Counted from the stretch's first letter, positions 10,890 through 22,975 are shown. The stretch: DNA of 64,000 nucleotides from Nereocystis luetkeana (GCA_031213475.1 JARUPZ010000010.1:12340501-12404500), one strand, 5' to 3'. Notes: generated from the letters alone by a model not told the origin. Translations and numbers: made by a program.

Positions 10890-11889
10890 TGGCGTACCAA
10901 CCAAGATGCTGAGAATTATCCGTAATTTCCACGATGGCATGCGGGCTCGCGTGCGTACTGATGACGGCGAGCACTCGGAATGGTTTGATGTCACGCAGGG
11001 GCTGCGGCAAGGCTGTGTACTATCACCGTTGCTGCTCAACGTATTCTTCGCTGCTGCGATACACGTCGTACTAGTATGGTTCAGCCAAGACGAAGCCACC
11101 GTAAGGGATTTGGTCCAACTCAGTGATGCTGGAGTAGTTCGAACAGAGAAGCAGGAGCGGTTGGCGTGCGTGCGAAGGGCTGTATGGGGCATGTGGTACG
11201 CCGATGACGCAGGGATTGTCTCGAAGTCGGCCGAAGGGCTCGCGAAAATGATGGCAGTCATCGTGACTGTGTTCGATTCAGCAGGCCTCACGGTGTCGGA
11301 AAACAAGACAGAGACGATGCTCCTACAAACACCAGACCAGACAACCCTCGCACCACCGCTCGTCATCGAAGCGGCGGGCCAGAGATACAAGCAGACGACC
11401 CAGTTCTTATACCTAGGTGGCATTATCCACGAAAATGCTGACCTCTCGCTCAAAACCGACCGACGGATCCGGCCCATGCGAGCATGCCTCAAACGGTTCG
11501 GCCCGGAGTTGTATGATAGGACGACCGCCCCCCTTAGCCTTAAAGTCCGAATGCTGAAGGCCGAGGTGATTGAGACCCTGCTGTACGGGTGTGTGACGTG
11601 GACCCTCAGAGCGGAACACTTTGCCAAGCTTCGAACGGCTCACCACCAAGTCCTGTTGCGAGTCATTGGCTTCCAGCGCCGACTTCGTACTGACCATGCC
11701 ACCCTCTCGTACACGAAGGCCCTCAAGATGACACGTTGCGAGAGCATCGAAACGACCATTCGTAAACGGCGGCTCTTCTTTGTGGGGGGCGTGGCACGGC
11801 AAAGCAAGGAGCGATTACCCAGTCGGGTAATGTTCGGGACGATAGCTGGTGGGGAGAACCCGATACCAGGCGGACAGTGTAAGACTTGA
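10890..11889 (+). CDS. LINE reverse transcriptase, C-terminal two thirds (5'-truncated)
   Basis: This is the RT C-terminal portion of LINE copy 2. It is open over roughly 333 codons without interruption; the first Met in frame (10873) lies in flanking DNA and is not a native start. Motif B ([13 protein letters not shown]) is at about residues 42-54 of the open frame and motif C ([11 protein letters not shown]) near residue 107. The thumb and C-terminal region ends with the [18 protein letters not shown] block. Motif A and the endonuclease are absent because of truncation, so it cannot act alone. It is a useful reference for the breaks in copy 1, which has an extra 4 bases near 6905 and a stop near 7053. 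Confidence 0.85.
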
Positions 11890-13218
11890 CATAGATGCAT
11901 AGTCGAAGACCTTGGGGAGTTCCGAGCCAATGACGGGTCAACGGAAGTTGCCCCCTTGGTGTTTGAAGTTGAGACCGCGATGTGGTCCACTGCAGCCAAA
12001 AAGGCGGGGAAGTGGTACCGGAGGATCCTTGAAGCAGCCGAACGGTTCATGGTGAGGTGGCACGATGCTGAGGCTGAGATAAGTAGGCAGCGCCGCGCAT
12101 CCGCCGTGGATGGTGTCCAAGTGAATGGGGGGGGGAGGGGGGAAGAGGGGAAGTGGCCAAACCCCGACCAAGGGAATGCGGAGAGGGGGGGGGGGAAGAG
12201 GGGAAGTGGCCAAAACCCCGACCAAGGAAATAAATGCGGAGAGGGGGGGGGGGCAGGAGGAGTAGAAGGGAAACTGCGGTAGACGAAAGTGGGAAGGAGA
12301 TGGCAGACAGGGTAGCAAGGCACCAGGCCGACTAGGAAGTAAAACATGACCATACTACTAGCCGTAGTGGCACCAACTGGTGCAGCTGGCCCGAACGTGA
12401 TCTTCCCTTGTCTTGTCTTTTTGTTTTGTGTGTTTCCTTCTTTCGCTGATTCTCCATGATTTTCGTTTTTTCCTTTCTCTTCCTTTTTCGTTTGATAAGC
12501 CGTATTGAAGGAGTCGTGTGGCGTGGTTGGATGACGAATCTGCTCTGCTCGTTTCGTATTGCCTGACGCCAAGAGGTTGGGCATAGTTGACGAACACAGG
12601 TCGGAGACGGCAGTCTGGGTAGCAAGGTACCAGGCGGACTAGCAGAGAGAACCTGGCTATACTACACGTACCACACACTGCTGCCGCCACCTGCAGGGTG
12701 CTTTGTGCTTTGGTTCGCCTGTTTTTTCCCCTGTGTTATTTTCCCCTTGGTTCTTTGTCTTACTCTGTTTGCAAGTAGTGGTGTTTTTGTTTTTTTTTGT
12801 TTTTTTTTCCCAGCTATTAATAGTTTTTTTCAAGTGTTGCCCACCTCGCCTGCGGGGGGGGGGGCACGTCTGATTGTTTCTTCATTTTTTTCTATCATTT
12901 TTTTTCCATCATTTTTTTTCTTCTTCTCTTTCGATTTGTCTTCTTTGTTGTTGTTTTCTCTTAGATTGTTTCCTTTTGTTTCTTTATTTCATAGAATGTT
13001 TATGTCGTGCCTGTCGTATCTAGTACTATGACACGGCATTGCATCGCCCACTGCTGTGTTTGCTGCATACGTGGCAAAGTCGTATCTCTGTGGCGTAGCT
13101 TTGTGACCAGATAACTTGTATCTCTTGTATTAATAGGATCGAAGAATCGGCACGGACACTGGTTGTGCAGGATGTCGACCGGTAGAAAAAACGCTTTAAT
13201 GTGAAGAACACACACACA
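10890..13218 (+). mobile_element. LINE copy 2, 5'-truncated
   Basis: Similarity to copy 1 starts abruptly at TGGCGTACCAACC (6766 in copy 1) in the middle of the RT domain and runs to the CA-rich tail. This is the usual result of incomplete target-primed reverse transcription. The 3' untranslated part contains an internal duplication of a G-rich block (about 12130-12260) not present in copy 1. TACCAGGTA lies 42 bp upstream of the junction. Confidence 0.85.
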
Positions 13219-13245
13219 ATGCCATTCTCCAATTAATTTCAACTC

Positions 13246-13580
13246 ATGATGCATACCGACGCTCCGTCCACATGCAGGCGCACACACGCATACAAACGCT
13301 TCGTTCACATACCTGCACGCGCACACACATACCAACGCTACGCCCACATGCACACACACACCAACGCTTTGTCCACATGCATACGCACACACGCATACCA
13401 ACGCTACGCCCATATGCACGCGCACACACGCATGCCAACGCTTCGTCCACATGCACGCGCACACACGCATACCAACGCTGCGCCCACATGCATAATAATA
13501 TGCCCACACGCATACCAACGCTACGTCTTCATGCACGCGCACACACGCATACCAACGCCTTGTCCACATGCACAACATAT
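13246..13580 (+). repeat. 37-bp minisatellite, about eight units
   Basis: Units run from one CATGCA to the next, with the shared words CACACACGCATACC and AACGCTACGCCCA. They are imperfect and differ in length by a few bases. The array begins only 28 bp after the CA-rich tail of LINE copy 2. Both strands are open for over 100 codons because of the repeat composition; these frames are not genes. Confidence 0.9.
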
Positions 13581-13875
13581 TTTACTGCTGCAATGTACGC
13601 TACCAAGCGACTACCGCTGTAAGTTTACCAGATAATAGTAATATCTTGTTCTACTGGAAATTACTAATAAGTGTCTTGTCATTTAACAACGCCACATGAA
13701 GTGCCGTATTCGAACTACCAAAGAACTTCCATATGGCGTCGACAGCGACATGACAGACGAACAACCGTCAAATGCCGGTAGGCCACCTCTAAGTTCTTCA
13801 ACCATTATTGTCCAATCATCAGATATGGTTGTTTCCTTCACTTTAAAACCCACTATAAAAAGTTAAGAAATAATA

Positions 13876-13980
13876 TGCTCACCCATAGTTAATAGGACCT
13901 ATGGTATACATAAAACCTATATATTTAACCATTTTTACTATTTATAATAATAGTTGGTCCTGTTAACCATGCCCCCCCCG
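13876..13980 (+). mobile_element. MITE of Tc1/mariner type, copy 1
   Basis: About 105 bp long with terminal inverted repeats CATAGTTAATAGGACC and GGTCCTGTTAACCATG, flanked by TA on both sides. It matches, in opposite orientation, the element at 30389-30487. The left terminal GC-rich hexamer is diverged. It has no coding capacity, so transposition would depend on another element's transposase. Confidence 0.75.
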
Positions 13981-14066
13981 TAATAATCTTTCAACCAGAA
14001 AAAAGAGACAAGAAAAAGAAGGAAGGTAATATTCCTCATCTTTTTTTTTTTAATATTATTTATATA

Positions 14067-14214
14067 TACCTGGTACCAGGTACTATTTCCTCCTTTCTAT
14101 TTCCCCTTTTTTACAACCTTCCACACAATATGACCAGGTAGGTACGGATATATATATAGGGGGGGGGGGGGCGTGAACACGGCTGTGACTCATAATATAC
14201 ATGCATACCAGGTA
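14067..14214. repeat. Cluster of TACCWGGTA motifs in AT- and G-rich sequence
   Basis: Exact motifs lie at 14067-14075, 14074-14082 (overlapping, opposite sense) and 14206-14214. A near match is at about 14132, with AT runs and a G run at about 14160-14171 between them. No gene is seen from 13981 to 14300. Confidence 0.8.
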
Positions 14215-14301
14215 TCAGGTATATATATATATCTATAATATACTTGATATATCCGTATCCTAAGAGTTAAAAAGTAGTAAGGGCTGCGCTGCTGCCCCTC
14301 T

Positions 14302-16150
14302 AGGGCCGGGTCGTCAATGGAATCAAACGTTATGGTCTGCCTGTAGACGAACTCATATGATATTTGGTCTTAAATCGCATGCAAGCACACTCGTCGCTCG
14401 TCCGCTCGTGTATCGCTCGCTGTGCTTGTATACATGCTTCATCGTATCACATGAATTCTCGCTGACCAACGAAAGCATGAATGCCTCTCGACGACCGAAC
14501 ATATTCTCGAATTCGAACACGAGCGGAGTGTAATGAGCAAGAAATCTCGAAGACCGCACCCCTCCCGCACCTAAGTTGTCCCTGGATCAACCAGAGCAGC
14601 GCTGCCGCTCCCTGACTACACCACCGCTCTGGGTACTGGGTCGGGTCGCCAATGGAACTACACGTTATGGTCAGCCCGTACAACTTTAGATTTCTTTTGA
14701 TCTCGATCTGCATGCAAGCACACTTGTTGCTCGTCTCTTCGTCTATCGCTCGCTGTGCTTGTATGCTTGCCTCATCGCATACCACATAAATTATCATTCA
14801 CCAACGAACGCATACATACCTTTGGGCGACCAAACATATTATCGAATCCAAACGCCAGCGGAATGTAATGAAAACAACCTCAGGACCCCTCCCCTCCCGA
14901 AGCCACGTTTCTCGTTGAATCAACCGGGGTAACGTGGTTCCCCGTCAACATGGTTCCACGTCAACATCTCCATTCGTTCGGGGGGAATTGGGTTTTGAGC
15001 AGCAACACAAGCAAGCTGAACGAGGTTAGAAAACGGCGGAAGCATCAACAATCTCAAATCGTAGCGCTGCCGCTCCCTGACTACACCTCTGTGGATACTG
15101 GATGGGGTCGCCAATGGAACTCGACGTTGTGGTCTGCCCGTAGACGAACTCAGGTTTTATTTAGTTTTGAACCGCATTCAAGCACACTCGTCGCTCGTTT
15201 ACACGCCCATTGCTCGCTGTGCTTGTATGCATGCCTCGTCGCATATCACATGAATGCTCGTTCGCCAACGAATGCATTCATACCTACCTTCCGACGACCA
15301 AATCTATGATCAAATTCAATAGCGAGCGGACTATAATGAAAGGAACCTCGGAGAAGCCACCTTTGCCGAACCCACGTTTCTTATTGAATCAGCCGAAGCA
15401 ACTGGTTCCCCGTCAACACCTCAATTCGTTCGCAAAAAATTGTTCTCTTGCGCAGCAACCGCTGGTATCCGGTCGCCATTGGAACACGACTTTATGGTCT
15501 GTTCGTGGACGAACTCAGATTATCTTCGGTCTTGAATCGCACGCAAGCACATAGACGTCTATCGTTCGCTGTGTTTGTAAGCATGCCACATCGCAGATCA
15601 CACGAATGCTCGTTCACCGAAGAATGCATGCATGCCTTTCAACGACCAAGCATACTCTCGAATTCGCACACGAGCGGAACGTAATGAAAGGAACCTCGGA
15701 GACCCCGCCCCTCGTTTCCCATCAGAGCAGCCGAAGAAAACTGGTGCCCTGTCAACATTTATATGTGTTGGCAAATAATTATTTGTTCTCTTGCGCAGCA
15801 ACACGCGCTGAATGAGTTTGGAACAACCTCCAATCGCGGCCCTGCTGTTGCTGCCTGACTACACCGCTCTGGGTGCTGAGTCGGGTCGCCAATGGAACTC
15901 GACGCTATGGTCTACCCGTAGATGAATTCAGGTTTTATTTGGTCTTGATCCGCATGCAAGCACACTCGTCGCTCGTCTGCCCGTCTATATATCGCTGTAC
16001 TTGTATGCATGCCTCATCGCATACCACATGAATGCTCGTTCACCAACGAATGTATGCATGCCGTTCAACGACCAAACACGTTCTCGAATTCAAACACAAA
16101 CGGAGCGTAATGAAAAGAACCTCGGAGACCCCACCCCTTACCCGAAGAAA
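14302..16150 (+). repeat. Five-unit tandem array with conserved cores of about 270 bp
   Basis: Cores start near 14302, 14629, 15095, 15461 and 15868, each beginning with a GGTCGCCAATGGAAC-like word. Each continues through ATGGTCTGCCCGTAGACG, GCATGCAAGCACACTCGTCG, CTGTGCTTGTATGC, GAATGCTCGTTCACC and GAACCTCGGAGACC. Linkers between cores vary, giving periods of about 327, 466, 366 and 407 bp. The linkers share a GTTCCCCGTCAACA word. Scattered short open frames follow the repeat and change from unit to unit, so I do not regard the array as coding. Confidence 0.85.
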
Positions 16151-17040
16151 CCTATAGTCAAGCAGTTACTTGGGAAGACGAAAGCAACATCAAGAAGGAA
16201 ACCAACCCACCAACCTCCAGCAACACCAACAGATAAGGGGAAACAATCCTCACAACGCTGGGCCGAAATAAAATTTCCAACATGAGGGAAAAGTCGTATT
16301 AATAGTACGCTTACATCCCTCCGGAGACTGTGACGCAGTGCAAACGCATATAGAACGCGTCACCAAAGAACGTCAAGGCCAAGAGATCTGCGATACCCGT
16401 CCTATCGACCCCCAGCCCTTGGGCCCGGCCGTTGGGCCGTTTGGGCCGTTGTGCCCGTTATCGTGTCTGTGGTGTTTTGTTGATTGTTCACTCTGGCTGC
16501 TTGCAATTATCGTATATCTGGTACATACATTTGCACACATGTTTGTTGTTGGTAACGTGTATTTTTGCCGCGATGATTAGACTATATCGGGGGTAATAGA
16601 CCAATCGTTGCACGTGATAGGTTGCGCATCGCTAGCAAAACACCGACACGACGGAACCATGATATGCACACCCAATGGAAAGTACGAGGCACGTTTGGCC
16701 TTTTTCGATGCCCACGGTTCAACCATTATCAGTGTGTATGTTGCTTACCAACCGAGCGTTTTGCTCAAGTACCAGGTACAACACTTGAAGGACTAAATGC
16801 CGAGCAAGAAAGGAACGTAAAACAAAAACCGGAGCAGATGGAGAACGGGTACGCAAGCCCTTGTGCGACAAGGGTCACACGTTGTGAGATAGTTTTACCT
16901 GGGCGTGACGGCGAGCTCACACACAACAAGAGAGGGAGGTGTGGCTTGCTGTTTCCGGAGGGTTCGGGCTATATGATAAATATGCAATACAGCCAAGCTT
17001 AACCACTACCAGGTTATCAGGTATGTAAGCACACTCTGGA
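16151..17040. other. Unannotated DNA
   Basis: No gene is recognised. A frame at 16622-17002 (126 codons) has no recognisable domain. TACCAGGTA occurs at 16770-16778, with a degenerate pair at about 17005-17022. Confidence 0.4.
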
Positions 17041-17084
17041 CAACGGGCACTACAATAGTCTATTGCTTCAACAATAGACGAGGG

Positions 17085-17475
17085 GGGGAACCTATCGATG
17101 TATATTGTGTGCGACCATAGATTGTGGAAGATATATATCGATATATATATATTGTCGGCGTCAATAGACTGGTGATATTGTCGATCGATAGGCATTGCCG
17201 AACACAATAGATGGTGCACCGCATCCATCGATGGCCATCATTGCAGGCGACAATACATTGTGCGAGATGTTGATCGATGGCCATTGCCGGCCACAATAGA
17301 TTGTGCGAGATGCCTAACGATATCCATTGCTGCCACACTAGATTATGCGTAATTCTATCGATGGCCATTGCCTGCCACAATAGATTGTACAAGATGTCTA
17401 TCGATGGTCATTGCCGGCCACAACAGATTGTACAAGCTAACCATCAATAGCCATCCCGCGATATACGCGAGTCAT
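17085..17475 (+). repeat. Degenerate repeat array of about 60 bp, cluster A
   Basis: Units contain a TATCGATGGCCATTGCC word followed by GGCCACAATAGATTGT and a variable AT-rich linker. About six units are visible. The same family recurs in clusters B (18655-19260) and C (19625-20135). Confidence 0.8.
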
Positions 17476-17569
17476 TCGTCTATTTTGGAAGCTCGTCCAA
17501 AAATCTATTGTGGATGGCGATGGTTACTGTTGGACACAATCGCATACATACCCGATTTTCCTATTTATT

Positions 17570-17884
17570 TATTAATTGCCTTTTCGATGTTTCTCTTTCG
17601 ACTTGTCTACTTTGTTTTTGTTTTCTCTTTGATTGTGTCTTTTGGTTTCACTATTTCATAGATTGTGTATGTCGTGCCTGGCGTATCTAGTATGGTGGCA
17701 TGGCTTTGCATTGCCCACAGCAGTGCTTACTGCACACGTGGCAACGTAGTATCTCTGTTGCGTAGCTTTGGGACCGCAGAACTTGTATCTCTTCTAGGAT
17801 AGGAGAGTCGGCACGGACACTGGTTGTGCTGGATGTTGACGGGTAGAAAGAACGGTTTAATGTGAAGAACACACACACACTCAC
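17570..17884 (+). mobile_element. LINE 3'-end fragment with CA-rich tail
   Basis: It matches the terminal 3' block of LINE copies 1 and 2 (TATGTCGTGCCTGG ... GGTTTAATGTGAAGAACACACACAC is shared in pieces). It sits between clusters A and B of the 60-bp repeat, so it may have inserted into what was once a longer array. Confidence 0.8.
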
Positions 17885-18179
17885 ATGAGAATGAGATTTT
17901 ATCTTATGGAAAACAACAAGTTGCCAAATATGTACCAGGTACCTGGTATCAGGTATATCATGTTCTGTATGTTTGTTTGTGGTAATTTGAACCGACGTCC
18001 TCATGTTCCGGTGGAGACCATACATACGCTCTCACACTCATTTGAAAAATACACTACCCTGGTATCTTATATATATATAGACGTCGCTAGGAACTCGCGC
18101 ACAAGGATATTGGAAACTGTCGTCAACTTGTGTGCGCTGGTAGGTTCGGAAATTGATTCGATTTAGTACCTTTACTTTG

Positions 18180-18650
18180 TCCTACGTATATTAACTCCAC
18201 TTTGAATATTATTAACTCCACTTTGAATAAAACGTGGACCATTAAACTAACGCCACCTTATGCTGAAAATTCTCACCTTTCGTTCCTCATCTCGAGTTTT
18301 TGGTCCTATACTGAAACCGAGTAAGAGTTCTTTTTTTGGATGCTGGTCATCTTTACGTTCGTTTTTTTTTCGGAAAAAAATCGCTTTATTACCGTAACGT
18401 TGTCTTATATTAACTGCACATAATAACGGTATTAACTGCACTTAAAAAAATACTGAGGATATTAGAAATAAAACCTTCTTGGCAAGAAAATTCGCAGCTT
18501 TCCGCTTCTCGACTCGAGTTTTTTGTCCCATACTGAAATGAAGTAAGTCAGTTTTTTTTTCGGATGCTGGTCAACTTGACAAGAAAGTCCTCAGCTTTCC
18601 GTTGCTTAACTCGAGTTTTTGTGTGCCTCAAATGAAGTAAGTCGGATTCA
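18180..18650 (+). repeat. Diverged local tandem repeat
   Basis: Three imperfect units share ACTCGAGTTTTT, a CTGAAATGAAGTAAG word and GGATGCTGGTCA (near 18290-18355, 18480-18575 and 18575-18645). ATTAACTCCACTTTGAATA is also repeated at 18190 and 18209. Confidence 0.6.
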
Positions 18651-18654
18651 CGTT

Positions 18655-19260
18655 TTTCGGAGCCCGGCCAACAATCTATTGTGGGGGACGATGGTTATTG
18701 TTGGACACAACCGCGTCCCTATTGTTGTCGGCAATAGAAGCTTCGGCGGTCGTCAAGAATGGCCATCGACATGCATCATTCCACGGTATACAATAGATTT
18801 AGGCAATAGTTTATTGCGAAATCACGGCCAACAATCTAATGTGGTGGACGATGGCTATTGATGAATACGATTGCGTGCATATTATTGGCGGCAATAGCCA
18901 TCCATAGGCAAACGTTTTGGTCTATTGTTCAAACATTTACTATCTGTCGCGGTTGCTTTTCCATCATATTTTGTTCAGGACAACGGCCATCTATGAACAA
19001 CCTTGTGACTCCATAGTTACGGCAAATGCATATTGTGTCCATTGCCGGAAGTATATTGTTCCCCGACAGTATCTATCTATCGATATACAACGGTGCCAGT
19101 CTAATGTCGTTGACAATATCTGATAGACAGCTTTGCCAGTCCATTGTGGTCAACAGTGTCTATCGATAGAGAGTGCCGCTAGTATGTTGTGGTTCACAAT
19201 GTCTATCGTGAGCCAGCGTTGCAAGTCTGTTGTCGCTAACAATATCCATTGATACACGTT
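18655..19260 (-). repeat. Degenerate repeat array of about 60 bp, cluster B
   Basis: The same words as cluster A but mostly reverse-complemented (AACAATCTATTGTGG, GGCAATAGCCATCC). The right part is more degenerate, with TATCGATAGA words only. Confidence 0.65.
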
Positions 19261-19624
19261 TTTTCGGGGCTACTGTAGCGGTAATGTTCCATTTCCTTTC
19301 TATTGTCCAGGGTATATGCTCATTACTACCTCATCTATCTCCAGGAATCACTATTTTTAGCATAGCACCAAGTACCAACCACAACAACACAGCCGACAAT
19401 GCAACACACTTAACCCCCATGATGCCCACTGCCTTGTTGAGACACACAACGTGGCAGCTCTCCTTCACGCTATGCCATGGACCCACATTGCTGCTCAGTA
19501 CCATACACCGTGCACTCATTCCATACTGATTGGTGGTGATCACAAGATGAAAATATGACATTCCTGCGGCACAAAATATATTGCGGTGCTTAATAAATCA
19601 GAGTACATTGTACGTGTGGAAATA

Positions 19625-20135
19625 GGCGGGTAATGGTGTCCATCGATAGACATTGTCCGCCACAATATATTATCATCGGTGTATATCGATAGCAATTGCC
19701 GGTCACAATAGATTATGAGTATATACATCGGTAGCCATTGCTGGTTACAATAGATTCAGAAACATATAGATCGAAAGCCATTGCCGTCACAATAGATTAA
19801 GAACTGCATCTCATCTATCGATAGCCGTTGCCGGCCACAATATATCAAGAAATGTTTCATCGATAGCCACTGTCGACCGCAATAGATTCTTCAAGCTATC
19901 CGTCGATAGCCATTGTCGAAGACTATATATAATAGCTTTCAACCCTGGTTCTTCAGCACACTCCTGCCTGAACAATATGTTGGAGACGTAACCTATCGAT
20001 AGGCATTATCGACGACAATGGATCGAGGAACGTGCCAATCGATAGACTTCGCCGACGAAAATAGACCCGTCTATTGTGCCATATTATATTGGTATTGCAG
20101 GGGTCATTGTCTATTGTCCAGGGTGTGGTTCCATA
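19625..20135 (+). repeat. Degenerate repeat array of about 60 bp, cluster C
   Basis: At least eight units with ATCGATAGCCATTGCCG and CACAATAGATT, in the orientation of cluster A. Linker lengths vary between units. Confidence 0.75.
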
Positions 20136-20337
20136 CATGTGGCGGATGTAACACAACCGTGGGATTTATGTAACGGGTGTAGGGATTGTCTTTTCTCTTG
20201 GTTCTGTTGTTGTGCCCACAGTCGAAAATGCTGATATATTTCTCACTGTAAGGTATACCTCAAACAAACAAAAAAAAAATCGGGGGGGAGGCTGCGTCGC
20301 ACGGGTTGAAGTTATTCACAGTCACGGAGTGGGTTCC

Positions 20338-20361
20338 CCTAACCCTAACCCTATCCCTAGC
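20338..20361 (-). repeat. Interstitial telomere-like tract
   Basis: Short run of CCTAACCCTAACCCTATCCC, in the C-rich orientation opposite to the terminal array. Confidence 0.85.
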
Positions 20362-20524
20362 CCATTGTGTCACTACGCTGGTGCAATTATATCCATCAAA
20401 ACCGGTTTGCGAGGGGTGTGATTTGAAAATAGTTGTAGACGAACGCCTTTTAGGACTCATGATTGATTTTAGCACGAAAACGCCGCACCAGTGGACAGTG
20501 TTCTTGCTGGGGGGGTGGATCTAA

Positions 20525-21115
20525 CGTCAGTACCATCGAACGACTTGCTTACTAGCGAATGTGGAGGAATCAGAAAATAACCTTGGGTGGAGCCTGTAAA
20601 TTGAAACACGCAGTGTATGCGAAATAGAACTATTGATACCATAGGAGGAGGCGAAAGTAGAAAGAGGACCCATCACGATTTTTTTACAGCCCGTGGTGTA
20701 CCCATATATATATACAAAATCCCCCTTCACATTCGGTGGTGCCAGCAAGTTTAGTAAACGTCAGTACCTTTAAGCGACTTACTTCCTCGGAATCAGATAA
20801 TAACCTTGAGTAGTGCCAGTAAATTGAAGAACGCGAAGTATGCGAAATAGAATTCTATACCGTAGGAGGAGTAGAAGAGAGTAGAAAGAAGACCCATCAT
20901 GAATTTCTGACAGCCCGTGGTAAACCCATATGATATACCAAATCCACTTCCACATTCGCTAGTGCCAGTACGTTGAAACACGAGACGTAGCACGCGATTT
21001 AAACGAAATATAACTCCATACCATAGGAGGAGGACAAAATAGAAAGATGACTAATCATGAACGTCTTGCAGCCCGCTGTAAACCCCTCAACCAAATCACC
21101 TCCACATTCCCAAAG
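20525..21115 (+). repeat. Tandem repeat of about 234 bp, two and a half units
   Basis: Units starting near 20525 and 20758 both open with ACGTCAGTACC. They share GAATCAGA.AATAACCTT, TATGCGAAATAGAA, GTAGAAAGA.GACCCATCA and ACAGCCCGTGGT. A third partial unit from about 20960 keeps ATACCATAGGAGGAGG and GCAGCCCGCTGTAAACCC. Confidence 0.8.
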
Positions 21116-22269
21116 CTTATCCACTCTCAATGTAGGGAGTTTGAGATCATCGCCAAAAGAAAAACACACCATGAATCCGAATTTAAATGTAATTCACGCA
21201 CAGAGACAGCTAGACACGCTCTAATGAAATGCATGTGTGCTAACGTACATGTATGTATGTATTCATTAGTGGGAGATACAGCAGTAAAACACGTCTGACG
21301 AAGGTAACTAAATAGTGGCAACATCGATACCGTCCATTTGCGCAAATTGGAACGCCTGGCAAAGGCACGTGAATCGTTACAATATCCGCACTGCCCAGTA
21401 GTACGCAATTATATTTCAATATGAAGCGGTGAATCGTTACAACAGGTTAGACACAATCAGGCGTGCAGATATATAGAGAAAGGCAAAGTGGGCATTCGCC
21501 GCAGTGTCTACTGCAGGCATTGTGGCCACGTATAGCTATACGACGAAGGACTGGCAAAACTCTCTATAGCTCAGTTAAAGGTGAGGTGCCATGGCACGGA
21601 TCACGCAATTGAAACCTGCCCTGCCTTCTTCACCAACTAACTCTAGTCACTATCTCAACCCTGAGCTAGGTCGACTTGGCGATAGTGGTGAAGCCTACCG
21701 CCGTTGACAGCGTCACATACATGCAGTCATACCGTCGTTCTGCCCACGTTGGCGGCGCAATCACACGCTCGTCACCGTCGTCACACCATCGCTAACCCTA
21801 AGCAAAACCTCGTCTCGTCGCTACGGCAGCACCCGCCTCAACAACAACGGGCACTCCAACCCTAAACCAGTCTCATCATGGTGGCTCCCAACAACAACAG
21901 GGGCTAACCCTAAGATGACACTCAAAGTAAGTGGCGAGGCAGCCACATCGCTGACGGTTTTCCAACCCCAGCAAGTTGTTCCATCGGCGCCGTTTCCAGG
22001 CGCCCAAGCGCCGAGTATACGCTACGGGTCGGCTCCTGACGCCTACCCCAACAGACTCGAGCCAGGGACATTCCGAACCAATCGCCTACCCAACCTAAAC
22101 CTTATCGCCCTCTCCTCCACTTCAGAACAGCGGGGTCCTTGGTCAATGCATGGGGCCGTACGTGGCTATCAAGAGTCCGTTGTTCTTGACAATTTCTGGG
22201 GACCCAGGAAGAGTGTTTTATCTGATCATTGATTATATGAGGAATTACGCCTTTCTTTGAAACACGTTT
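21116..22269. other. Unannotated DNA with scattered single CCCTAA words
   Basis: No gene is recognised. CTAACCCTAAG-type words occur near 21791, 21861 and 21904. Confidence 0.4.
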
Positions 22270-22390
22270 TCATGATGGACGTGAGATTCGAACTCACGGA
22301 CAACGACCCATACCCTGCGGACGACGCCATTCGTTGAGGTCTTCGTCCGTTGGGCTACTGATAAAGGTTGACCATTCGACTACTCAATCT
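22270..22390 (-). mobile_element. tRNA-derived SINE family B, copy 1
   Basis: The minus strand has a perfect T-arm (GTGAG, loop TTCGAAT, CTCAC), which contains a Pol III B box. About 70 bp upstream is an A-box-like AGTAGCCCAACGGA. The copy at 54037-54160 shares TGGTYAACCTTT, CAGCCCAAC, GGGTCGTTG and TCGAATCTCACG. The spacing between boxes is too long for a normal tRNA, which favours a SINE. Confidence 0.55.
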
Positions 22391-22975
22391 AAGCCTTAAG
22401 ATGATTTCGTATCAAGTCGGTGCGTATCTCATGGGTGACGCGTCGGGCGACCACGGGAGTGGTTTCCTCTGTACGTAAATCGACCAGTCGTCGTAAATCC
22501 GCCATGTACGATGTATGTCAAAGTTCTTCAAAAGTGCCAGAATGTTTTTTCAGGGTTAGGTCGGTTTTATTTCTGCCAAAAGGCGTGCAGAAGATATGTC
22601 TTTAAACATGTGCCGACGGGAATTGGCCTCTGCGTGCCAATTCCACCCTATAACCGTTATTTACTTTCCAACAGACGGAATCTCCACGTGGGACGGAGAC
22701 GTACATCCGATCTCGGAAGACAGCTACATCAGTACACCCAGTGTACGTCCTGATCCCTTCTTGTAGGGAAGTACAATGTTCTAGCGTCTGTAGTGGTTCG
22801 TTATCTTATTGTCGATGAAAAGATTTCAAGCCGGGCGCACATGGAAAATCGAGAACATCGAGTGTATGCCAAAATGATGGTTGTGTGATGTCTACCAGGT
22901 AACGTAAACGAGGGAGAGCGAAGGGGATTAGGGTTACGACCGTAAATGACGTGAGCTACCACGACCCTTCTCTTA

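Noticed and set aside
11640-12584. A 314-codon minus-strand frame, Pro-rich
   Set aside because: It is antisense to the LINE C-terminus and 3' untranslated region, with the Pro-rich part coming from G runs on the plus strand.
13246-13580. CRISPR-like regularly spaced repeats
   Set aside because: Units are contiguous with no unique spacers, and the window is eukaryotic.
13000-13635. Open frames on both strands rich in Cys, His and Arg-Thr repeats
   Set aside because: They are by-products of the 37-bp minisatellite, change frame between units and overlap one another.
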